Below, piece by piece: positions 1-8,100 of a stretch of 64,000 nt of DNA. Each line of letters opens with the position of its first letter. Within the stretch, counting starts at the first letter, position 1. This DNA comes from Bacteroidota bacterium (GTDB lineage Bacteria; Bacteroidota; Bacteroidia; Bacteroidales; F082): positions 1 to 64,000 of the forward strand of contig JAERTD010000026.1 of assembly GCA_016845175.1 (NCBI GenBank), written 5' to 3'. The position numbers and the translations under genes are program-made. The notes below the pieces were generated by a model, which saw only the letters and a program-made list of their open reading frames with translations, was not told the DNA's origin and searched no databases.

Positions 1-603
1 AAAATAATCAATGTGGTAAGGTCTTTCAGTCTTGCGATACATGTGAAAAGTTGGATGAATTTCTTTTCCTTGTTCAATTTTCTCTTGCTTATGGTACAAA
101 CTGGAAATATTTTCCTTTGCCAGGAATCCAATCATATCAGAATGATTTCCAACTTGCTCTTTCTCGTCCCAAATTTTATTTGAGTTGAAATCACCTGTTA
201 AAACACATGGTAAGGATAAAAGTTTTGAGTAATAATTTATCGCAAGCCAAATCTGTCCGATGTATCTTGCTTCTTGTTTTTCTTTATTATCCATTGCCCA
301 AATTGCGAAAAGCAAAAATGAACTGTCTTTTCCTAAGACTTTTAATGGAATAATAAATCTAAATCTTGGGTTAAATATTTTTAATAATTCAAATTTGTAA
401 TCCGAGTATGAGAAAATTCCAATTCCTTTGTTTTCAGAATCACCGTACCAGAAGAAATCAGTTGGCTTTGGAGTCAAATCACCGAATTTTAGTTTGCTTT
501 CTGATTCACATTCTGGAACTATCAAAATATCAGGTTGCAATGACAGAATCCTATCATTTTTTTTTCTAAATGCTCCCTGACTATTCCATTCAATGATTCT
601 CAT
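1..603 (-). CDS. EEP-superfamily hydrolase (endonuclease/exonuclease/phosphatase fold), 3' end cut by window edge
   Basis: The reverse strand is open from an ATG at 603 to the left edge, about 201 codons. The protein starts MRIIEWNSQGAFRKK, the first strand of the endonuclease/exonuclease/phosphatase fold (usually N-x-Q/N-G). It has IVPECE near residue 30, matching the catalytic-Glu strand, and TGDFNSN near residue 140, the family's GDFN metal and phosphate site. The C-terminal His motif lies beyond the edge. The substrate cannot be told; nucleases and phosphodiesterases share this fold. By eye the gene is more AT-rich than the genes to its right. It lies just past a tyrosine recombinase and reads the same way, which fits a captured gene cassette (inference). 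The fold call is firm and the function open. Confidence 0.82.
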   Translation of the reverse strand, partial: MRIIEWNSQGAFRKKNDRILSLQPDILIVPECESESKLKFGDLTPKPTDFFWYGDSENKGIGIFSYSDYKFELLKIFNPRFRFIIPLKVLGKDSSFLLFAIWAMDNKEKQEARYIGQIWLAINYYSKLLSLPCVLTGDFNSNKIWDEKEQVGNHSDMIGFLAKENISSLYHKQEKIEQGKEIHPTFHMYRKTERPYHIDYF

Positions 604-621
604 GCTGTAATTTTCTGCGAC

Positions 622-641
622 CTAATGTTTGCTAACGTTTG
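622..641. repeat. Tandem 10-bp direct repeat between recombinase and cassette-like gene
   Basis: CTAATGTTTG (622-631) is followed at once by CTAACGTTTG (632-641), with one mismatch. On the minus strand the second copy contains AACGTTAG, which resembles the GTTAG core at integron attC/attI crossover points. It lies 19 bp from the start codon of the nuclease-like gene. Its role as a recombinase site is inference. Confidence 0.5.
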
Positions 642-673
642 TATATGTGTAGTGTTACATTTATATCGCTTCT

Positions 674-711
674 ATCCCTTGAAAATGTACATTTATATTC
701 CATATAGGGAT
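674..711. repeat. Inverted repeats downstream of the recombinase gene
   Basis: ATCCCT (674-679) and AGGGAT (706-711) form an inverted repeat. Between them lies a perfect 12-bp palindrome, AAATGTACATTT (683-694). It sits in the 127 bp between the recombinase stop and the next gene. It may be a recombinase-binding site, a folded single-stranded site or a weak terminator; no T-run marks it as a classical terminator. Confidence 0.4.
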
Positions 712-730
712 GTATTGTGTTGGTTTATAA

Positions 731-1945
731 TCATTCCTTTTCATAAATCCTGTCCAAAGGGTTTTTAAATTTGGTAAAATCTGTCTTTGCCACATGGGTG
801 TATATTTCAGTGGTTTTAGAACTGCCATGACCCAAAAATTCCTGAATATACCTGAGATCAGTACCCTGTTCCAAATGGTGGGTCGCAAAGGAATGCCGGA
901 GCATGTGAGGCGTGACTTTTCTGCCGATACCCGCTTTAACTGCAGCTGACTTAATAACCCTTCCAACACTCTCAGCACTATACCTGCCTCCACTTTGTCC
1001 CTCAAAAAGATGTCGAGTTGGCCTGTATCGACTGAAATAAGTTCTTAGAATTTCAAGCATCTGATAAGACAGGCCTACATATCTGTCTTTATTCCCCTTG
1101 CTGTTTCTGACCTTTATCAACATCGACGAGGATAATATGTCGGTAATATTTAAATTGACCAATTCGTTCCTCCTCAATCCCGCAGAGTACAGCAAACTAA
1201 TGATACATTTATGTTTGATGTTCTCAGTACATTGTATCATCTTCTTGATTTCATCCATCGACAATACATCGGGTAAGGCCTTAGTCTTTCTGGGGCGGTC
1301 AATCTGGTAAAGTACCTTATCTCTGCCCAATACCTTTTCAAAATAAAACTTGATTGCGTTGATCCTTTGGTTCTGTTGACTGCCTGAAATCTTTCTCTCC
1401 CGTATAAGCTCAAGAATGTATTCATTTACCTCTTCCGCAGTAACTTTACTTAAGTCCTTGTGTGAAAAGTGGATGGCAAATTCTCTGAAGTACAGGAGGT
1501 AGGTTGATTTCGTATTTTCACTGTAACGTCTTTGCTCCAATACATTAGCATAGGCTTCAGGAATCACTACCTGTGTCTGGATGATGGAAGGCTTTTTCTT
1601 TTGAACTTTGATTGGTGATTCCTTCTTTAGATCTGAATAATCCAAATAGCAAACATCCTTCAACTCTTCGAACACTTCACCTAAATCAAAATCATTTTTG
1701 AGCATATACCAGCACCTCTTTGTCTGACTCCATTTCACAGCACCCAAAGCCTTAACCTGATCAATGAGTTTTTCATCGTATGCAAAATTGAGGCATACAA
1801 TATCCTTGTTCAGATGAACATCATAACTAAGTGTAATGTTTTGTTTGCGCTTCAAAGCAGTTTGTTTTGGGTCAAAAGGTTCCTTTTCAAAGCTTTCCAA
1901 ATATAAGAAATTATTAGCTATGATGCTAATCCGCAACACTTGCAA
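731..1945 (-). CDS. Tyrosine recombinase/integrase with N-terminal extension
   Basis: This is a site-specific recombinase that cuts and rejoins DNA through a catalytic tyrosine. The set is complete: Arg258 in GLRRNEL, His347 and Arg350 in HMLRH, His373 in LGHG and Tyr382 in EIYTHV. A SAM-like core-binding domain covers about residues 125-215. An extra N-terminal module (about 35-100, with GAVKWSQTKRCWYM) resembles arm-binding extensions of Bacteroidota integrases. The start is unclear: the codon at 1945 is TTG and the first ATG is codon 81, so translation may begin at a non-ATG codon or the 5' end may have decayed. The protein groups with XerD/integron-type recombinases rather than phage integrases (inference), and a cassette-like gene follows it in the same direction. 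Confidence 0.9.
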   Translation of the reverse strand: MQVLRISIIANNFLYLESFEKEPFDPKQTALKRKQNITLSYDVHLNKDIVCLNFAYDEKLIDQVKALGAVKWSQTKRCWYMLKNDFDLGEVFEELKDVCYLDYSDLKKESPIKVQKKKPSIIQTQVVIPEAYANVLEQRRYSENTKSTYLLYFREFAIHFSHKDLSKVTAEEVNEYILELIRERKISGSQQNQRINAIKFYFEKVLGRDKVLYQIDRPRKTKALPDVLSMDEIKKMIQCTENIKHKCIISLLYSAGLRRNELVNLNITDILSSSMLIKVRNSKGNKDRYVGLSYQMLEILRTYFSRYRPTRHLFEGQSGGRYSAESVGRVIKSAAVKAGIGRKVTPHMLRHSFATHHLEQGTDLRYIQEFLGHGSSKTTEIYTHVAKTDFTKFKNPLDRIYEKE

Positions 1946-1995
1946 AGAGTCTTAGAAACAAATCCTGTGTTGAACTTTGGTTCAAGGCTATTTAT

Positions 1996-2003
1996 TACCT
2001 TTG
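1996..2003 (+). promoter_or_regulatory. Bacteroidota -7 box (TACCTTTG) for the PLP decarboxylase gene
   Basis: TACCTTTG matches TAnnTTTG exactly, and a TTTG at 1976-1979 is a possible -33 element. The predicted transcript starts near 2010, about 35 bp before the decarboxylase ATG. Confidence 0.5.
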
Positions 2004-2043
2004 AATGCCGTCATTTTAGAATGAGAGAAATAGATGAATTATC

Positions 2044-3462
2044 ATGCCTATGAATAATAAAAACTTTCGCAAACAGGCTCATCAGATGGTGGATTGGATG
2101 GCGGATTATCTCGAGAATATCGAACAATATCCGGTGAAAAGTCAATCACAACCAGGAGAGATTATTGCCCAGTTGGAAGAAGCTCCACCCACAAAAGGGG
2201 AGCCCATGTCTGCCATTGTTGAAGATTTTAAAAAGACCATTATTCCAGGCATGACCCATTGGCAGCACCCCAATTTCCATGCCTATTTTCCTGCCAATGG
2301 AAGCTATCCTTCCATCCTGGCTGAAATGCTTACAGCAACCATGGGAGCCCAATGTATGGTATGGGATACCTCACCGGCAGCTGCAGAGTTGGAAGAACGC
2401 GTGATGCAATGGCTGCAAAAAATGATGGGCATCCCCAAGGATTGGGTGGGTGTTATCCAGGATACAGCCTCAACAGCTACTCTGGCTGCCTTGCTCACTG
2501 CAAGAGAAGCCGCCTTCGACTTTGTGATTAATAAAACAGGCTACCATTTGCCTGAGAAACTGAGGGTTTATTGTTCCACAGAAACGCATTCTTCAATCGA
2601 TAAGGCTGTGAAAATTGCTGGTATGGGTAGCAAGAACCTGGTGAAAGTTGGGGTAGATGATACGCTGGCTATGAATGTTGCTCATCTGGAACAAGCGATT
2701 AAAAATGATATTGAAAATGACCATAAACCCTTATGTGTGGTGGCGACCATCGGAACCACCGGAACCACAGCCATTGATCCTATTAAGGCCATTGCTGAAG
2801 TTTGTAACAAATATAAGGTCTGGTTACATATCGATGCTGCTTATGCAGGCACAGCCTTAGTCCTGGAAGAATACCGATGGATGATAGAAGGGATGGAAGG
2901 AGCCGATAGTTTTGTGTTTAACCCACACAAATGGATGTTTACCAATTTCGATTGCTCTGTGTATTTCGTAAAAAACAAAAAACAGCTGCTGAATACTTTT
3001 GAGATATTGCCTGAGTACTTAAAAACAACCGTGGATCAGCAAGTCAATAACTACCGTGATTGGGGTATTCCGCTTGGCAGGCGGTTCCGGGCATTGAAAC
3101 TCTGGTTTGTCATACGAAACTTTGGAGTTTCAGGGATACAACAGCGCATCCGTGAGCACATTGCAATGGCTCAGGATTTGAAGTCCGTGATAGAGGCACA
3201 TCCCACTTTTGAAGTGTTGGCCCCAGTCCACTTGAATATGATATGTTTCAGAAGTGTAAATGCTGAAAATAATCAACTGGCCCTTAATGAGCACAATAAA
3301 AAACTAAACGAAACTCTCAACAATTCCGGGAAGGTTTACCTGACCCATACTAAAATCAATGGCAACTATTGCCTGCGCATGCATATAGGCCAAACCTATG
3401 TAAGGAAAACCCATGTAGACAAGGCATGGAAACTGATACAGAAAATTGCAAATGAAGTTTGA
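2044..3462 (+). CDS. Group II PLP-dependent decarboxylase (aromatic-L-amino-acid decarboxylase family)
   Basis: This is a cytoplasmic PLP enzyme that removes the alpha-carboxyl group of an amino acid, most likely an aromatic one (Trp, Tyr or DOPA) giving the amine. Lys296 in NPHKW is the Schiff-base lysine, Asp264 in HIDAAYAG pairs with the PLP ring nitrogen, and His182 in THSSIDKA stacks on the ring. The N-terminal HWQHPNFHAYFPA stretch is a hallmark of aromatic decarboxylases and helps form the substrate pocket. The length of 472 residues is normal. A second ATG at 2050 is equally possible. A secreted peptidase gene follows 40 bp downstream on the same strand. The exact substrate cannot be read from the sequence. 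Confidence 0.9.
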   Translation: MPMNNKNFRKQAHQMVDWMADYLENIEQYPVKSQSQPGEIIAQLEEAPPTKGEPMSAIVEDFKKTIIPGMTHWQHPNFHAYFPANGSYPSILAEMLTATMGAQCMVWDTSPAAAELEERVMQWLQKMMGIPKDWVGVIQDTASTATLAALLTAREAAFDFVINKTGYHLPEKLRVYCSTETHSSIDKAVKIAGMGSKNLVKVGVDDTLAMNVAHLEQAIKNDIENDHKPLCVVATIGTTGTTAIDPIKAIAEVCNKYKVWLHIDAAYAGTALVLEEYRWMIEGMEGADSFVFNPHKWMFTNFDCSVYFVKNKKQLLNTFEILPEYLKTTVDQQVNNYRDWGIPLGRRFRALKLWFVIRNFGVSGIQQRIREHIAMAQDLKSVIEAHPTFEVLAPVHLNMICFRSVNAENNQLALNEHNKKLNETLNNSGKVYLTHTKINGNYCLRMHIGQTYVRKTHVDKAWKLIQKIANEV

Positions 3463-3502
3463 AACAAACAATAGAATCAATCAATTCTAAAAACCAATAC
3501 AC

Positions 3503-5104
3503 ATGATGAAAAATCAATACCTGATTGCCCTGATGGTCCTTTTCTTCTTAGGCCTGGATACCACAGCTCAACAAGACCCCGTAATTAGCGCCATCATAGA
3601 AGAAGGTACAAAAAATAACCTGAGTATGGATCATTTGGATGTATTGTCCAACCGCATTGGTGGCCGTCCCATCGGATCCGATGCTTATGCCACCGCTGAA
3701 AAATGGGCGGCATCCAAATTCAGGGAGTGGGGCATGGAGGTAGAAATGGACCTGGTGGGTGAACTGCCTGTGGGTTTTAACCGTGGGCCCTGGTTTGGGA
3801 AACTCATCAGTGAGGAAGGCATGCATCTGCATTTCGCTACACCTTCCTATACCTCAGGCACCAAAGGTGTGCAACGGGGTCATGTATTGATAGAACCGCG
3901 AACCGATGCCGAGTTTAATCGGATGAAAGGCAAACTAAAAGGAGCCTGGGTGCTCATTTCTGGAATGAACGATGGTTTCCCAATTGATTTCTCCACCGAT
4001 GCTGACAAGATGAGGGATTCACTAAAGCGAGTCAATGCGGAAATTGAAAAGGAGAACAATAAAATCAGAAGAGCCAACTGGAACAACCGCGGTACCAAGA
4101 AGCCTCAGCAAGAATTGCTGGAACTCAACGATGAACCGGCCTTGTTTTATAAGGAAATGGTAGATGCAGGCATACTGGGAATAATACAGGCCTCAGCTGT
4201 GCCCATTCGTGTGATGTCAGACCGGAAGAACTATATGGATATGACCTTCGATAATTTACCCACTGTCCCTGATATCAAACTGGATGAGCGTCAGTATAAT
4301 AAAATCAGACGATTGGCAAAAGAAAGACGATATATTCAATTGGAGTTTGATATTCGTAACCATTGGAGAATGGGTCCCATACCATACCATAATGTGATCG
4401 GTATTATTCCTGGAACAGAGTTTCCGGATGAATATGTGATCATGGGTGCTCACCTGGATGCCTATGATGTGGCTACTGGTGGTGTGGATGATGGCTCAGG
4501 AGTAACGCCAACCATGGAAGCAGCTCGTCTGATTATGCATGCCGGAGGTAAACCCAAAAGAACCATTCTTGTCATTTTGTGGGCAGGGGAGGAGTTCGGT
4601 TTGCTTGGATCCAAAAGCTGGGTGGAACGCAATGCCCATAAACTGGATAAGATCTCCAATATGGTGAATCGTGATGGTGGTCCTACGGTACCTACAGGAC
4701 TTAGTGTGAGCGCAGCCATGAAAGACGATTTTGAAAAGATCTGTGAGCCCATTGGTCAAATCAATCCCGATTTCCCCTTTGAAATTAAAGATCGTAGCCC
4801 CAGGAAACGACCTAAGAAACCTTGGGGTACCGATAGCGGACCCTTTGCAGTGGAAGGCGTACCTACCATAGGTTTTCATACGGGAGATCCCAAAGGTTAT
4901 AATTTCAGCTACCGGGAAATCTGGCATACCGAGCGTGATTTGTACAATATGAGTATCCCGGAGTATCAGGAGCATGCAGCTATAGCTACTGCAATAATGG
5001 TTTATGGAATTGCCAATCTCGATCACTTACTGTCGCGTGAGGGCTATTATGAAGAGCCGGTAGCAGAAGCTGACCAAAAGAAAAAGAGAAAAAAGAAGAA
5101 GTAA
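3503..5104 (+). CDS. Secreted M28-family zinc metallopeptidase
   Basis: This exported aminopeptidase-type enzyme (peptidase family M28) has a two-zinc site. The ligands are His317 (AHLD), bridging Asp329 (GGVDDGSG), Glu364, Asp391 (NRDGG) and His459 (GFHTGD), with Glu363 as the general base. The first 22 residues form a signal peptide ending near DTTAQQ. A PA-like domain fills about residues 100-250 before the catalytic part. The tail is a run of Lys and Arg (about residues 525-533), unusual for a secreted protein. ATGs at 3503 and 3506 are both possible. The gene follows the decarboxylase closely and ends at a hairpin shared with the convergent uvrA-like gene. The substrate is probably the N-termini of peptides. 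Confidence 0.9.
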   Translation: MMKNQYLIALMVLFFLGLDTTAQQDPVISAIIEEGTKNNLSMDHLDVLSNRIGGRPIGSDAYATAEKWAASKFREWGMEVEMDLVGELPVGFNRGPWFGKLISEEGMHLHFATPSYTSGTKGVQRGHVLIEPRTDAEFNRMKGKLKGAWVLISGMNDGFPIDFSTDADKMRDSLKRVNAEIEKENNKIRRANWNNRGTKKPQQELLELNDEPALFYKEMVDAGILGIIQASAVPIRVMSDRKNYMDMTFDNLPTVPDIKLDERQYNKIRRLAKERRYIQLEFDIRNHWRMGPIPYHNVIGIIPGTEFPDEYVIMGAHLDAYDVATGGVDDGSGVTPTMEAARLIMHAGGKPKRTILVILWAGEEFGLLGSKSWVERNAHKLDKISNMVNRDGGPTVPTGLSVSAAMKDDFEKICEPIGQINPDFPFEIKDRSPRKRPKKPWGTDSGPFAVEGVPTIGFHTGDPKGYNFSYREIWHTERDLYNMSIPEYQEHAAIATAIMVYGIANLDHLLSREGYYEEPVAEADQKKKRKKKK

Positions 5105-5131
5105 AAGCCCTGGGATCGCTTAGGCTTTTTT
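5103..5131 (+). terminator. Intrinsic terminator after the M28 peptidase
   Basis: AAAAGCC (5103-5109) pairs with GGCTTTT (5123-5129) around a 13-nt loop, and the T-run reaches 5131. It overlaps the peptidase stop and the stop codon of the convergent uvrA-like gene, so it may work in both directions. Confidence 0.6.
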
Positions 5132-8100
5132 AGCACAGTTCTTTTAAGGCTTGTGCTGTGTATGATTCTTCCTGATGGATCAAGCCTTTTTGTGGGCCTG
5201 AATAGAGTAGTGATCCTCCCAGCTCACCGCCTTCCGGCCCTAAGTCAATGATCCAGTCAGAGGCTTGTATGATGTCAAGATTGTGTTCGACCACCATACA
5301 CATATGCCCGGATGCTGTCAACTTATCAAATACTTTTAGCAGTACCTCCACATCCTTCATATGAAGCCCTGTGGAAGGCTCGTCGAATATGAACAGTGTT
5401 TTCTCTTCACCGCTGCCCATGAGTTGAGACGCAAGTTTCAGCCGTTGGGTTTCTCCTCCCGACAAACTGTTGGTGGCCTGGCCGAGGCTTAGATAGCCCA
5501 ATCCAATATCTGACAGGAGTTGAAGTATGGATGAGACCTTTTTTTCATGGCGGAACAGCAGCAAGGCTTCATCCACCTCAAGCATAAGAATGTCGCTGAT
5601 GCTGTGGCCTTCATAAATAATCTCAAGAATAGGAGCCTTATAACGCTGTCCATGACAGCTGTCGCAATCTACCCAAAGGTCTGAGAGGAAATCCATACTC
5701 ACCCTGATTTTTCCCATGCCTTTACACTCAGGACAGCCGCCATCTTTGCTGTTGAAGGAAAAATGTGATTTCTTTAATCCATTTGCTTTGGCCTGAGTTT
5801 GTTTAGCAAAAATATCCCTGATCAGATCGAATAAACCTGTATAAGTAGCCGCGGTGCTTAATGGGGAAGTGCCGATTTTTTGTTGATCAATAAGTACAAG
5901 CTGTTTTAGATCACCAAAACTGATATGCCTGCAGTTGATTGCGTGACCAGCATTGAAAGAGCTAGCAATAGTTTGGTAGACCAGGGAGGTTTTTCCGCAT
6001 CCTGAAATACCGGTAACAGCAGTTAACCCGGAGGCTGGGATATCCAGAGTTATGCCTTTCAGGTTATGTGCAGAGGCTCCATCAATACTTAATTGGCTGT
6101 TTGTTTCACGATATTGATTCACTCTCTGGCGAGTTCCCTTTTTAAGGTATTTGGCCGTGGGTGATTCCTCCTTCTGAAGCAGTTCTTCGAGAGTTCCGGC
6201 ACACAATATTTCACCACCATGTTTTCCAGCACCAGGGCCCAGTTCAATGATATGATCAGCTTGTTGAATAATAGCCGGATCATGTTCAACCATAAGAATG
6301 GTGTTGCCTCTATCTTTTAAGGTTGTCAAAGCCTTCATAAGCTGATGGGTATCTCTTGGATGCAGCCCTGTACTTGGTTCATCCAGGACATAGGTCAGGC
6401 CACATAAATCAGCATGCAGTTGAGAAGCTATGCGTAGCCGTTGAGATTCACCCCCCGAAAGACTGGCAGTGGGGCGGTCGATGCTTAGATAACCTATGCC
6501 CAAATCCTTGAGAATCTGTAGCTTTTCAAGTAGCTGAATGCCAATCTGATGGATTTGTTTCACTGATTCTTGGGACTTGTGCAGGAGATCTCTAAAATAT
6601 AGTGAAGCTTCGTGAATACTCAGGGAAGCCATTTGACTGATGTCTTTTCCATCAAAAAACTGTTGGAGCACATGAGGTTGGTACCTTTTGCCCGCACATG
6701 ACGGGCAGTTAATTTCCTGCATCAGAGGCGCATAGGCCTCCCCGCGTTTGCCGCCTCGCTTTATTTCATACTCTTCGTTTATTAGGTCAATAAAACCCTT
6801 CCAGCTGGTTTTTAAGTTGTGCTCGCCGCTGCGTTTGCCCCGTTTAAATGTCCACACCACCTCAAATATTCTGTCTCCGGTTCCAAAAAGGGCAATTTCT
6901 TTGCCTCTGTCAGAGAGTTCGTTAAAAGGCAGACTGTAGTCGATATCTTCTTCCCAACCCACTTGTTTCAATATGTGCACAAACTGTCCATGGGGATCTC
7001 CGAAGAATTTGCCAGGCAAACTACCATCCATGGCACCTTCAATTAAAGGTTTTTGTGGATGGCTGATCAGCAGCTTCGAATCAGTAGTGGTAACTACACC
7101 CATGCCTTTGCAGTGCCTGCAGGCAACATCTGCATTATTGAAAGAAAATTCGGAAGCGCTGAGTTGGGTTGGTTTGCCAGCTGCAGTTCTGGCATTTCGG
7201 GAGAAGAGCAAGCGAAGCAAATCAAAGATTTCCGTGGCTGTCCCGACCGTGGACCGAGGGTTTTTCGTGAAACCACTTTGTCGGATAGCTATGGCCGGAC
7301 TTAAACCGCTACAATGCTCCAGTTCTGGTTTTTTTAGCTTACGCATCATGCGACGGGCATAGGAGGAAAAGCTCTCTGTAAACCGGTTTCTGCTTTCAGA
7401 AAAGATAGTGTCAAATGCCAAAGATGATTTGCCACTACCCGAAACACCACTGATAACCGTAAGTTGGTGTAATGGAATAGATACTTCAATATTCTTTAAA
7501 TTGTTGGTGTTCACGCCACTGAAATGAATGTGCCTGGCAGGGCTTCGAACCTCCTCTTTGGTTTTTTTCTCAGCATAATGACCTGATGCTCTTAGGGCAG
7601 AGGCAGTATGAGAGTGCTCATGAGAATTGATCATATCAAGACTTCCCTGGCAGACCAACTGACCGCCTTCATCACCTCCTTCAGGACCAAGATCGATAAT
7701 ATGTGAGGCCTGGCTGATGACATCAAGATCGTGCTCGATAACCACCACCGTATTGTTGTTGGAGATGATATCTTCCAGTGCATCCATTAGGTAGGATATA
7801 TCGGCCTTGTGGAGACCCACAGTAGGTTCATCCAGGATGTAAACCGTATGCCCACGGGAAGTTTTCTTGAGCTCTGAAACCAGTTTAATGCGCTGAGCTT
7901 CACCTCCCGAGAGGGTGGTTGAAGCTTGGCCCAGTTTCAGATAACCAACATCGAGTTGTATCAGTAAGTCAAGGATATGGCAGATATTGGATTCACCCTC
8001 AAAGAACAAACGGGCTTCTTCAATGGATAGTTCAAGTACTTCATGGATGTTCTTACCACGATAACAGATTTCGAGCGTTTCATCGTTGAATCTTTTGCCG

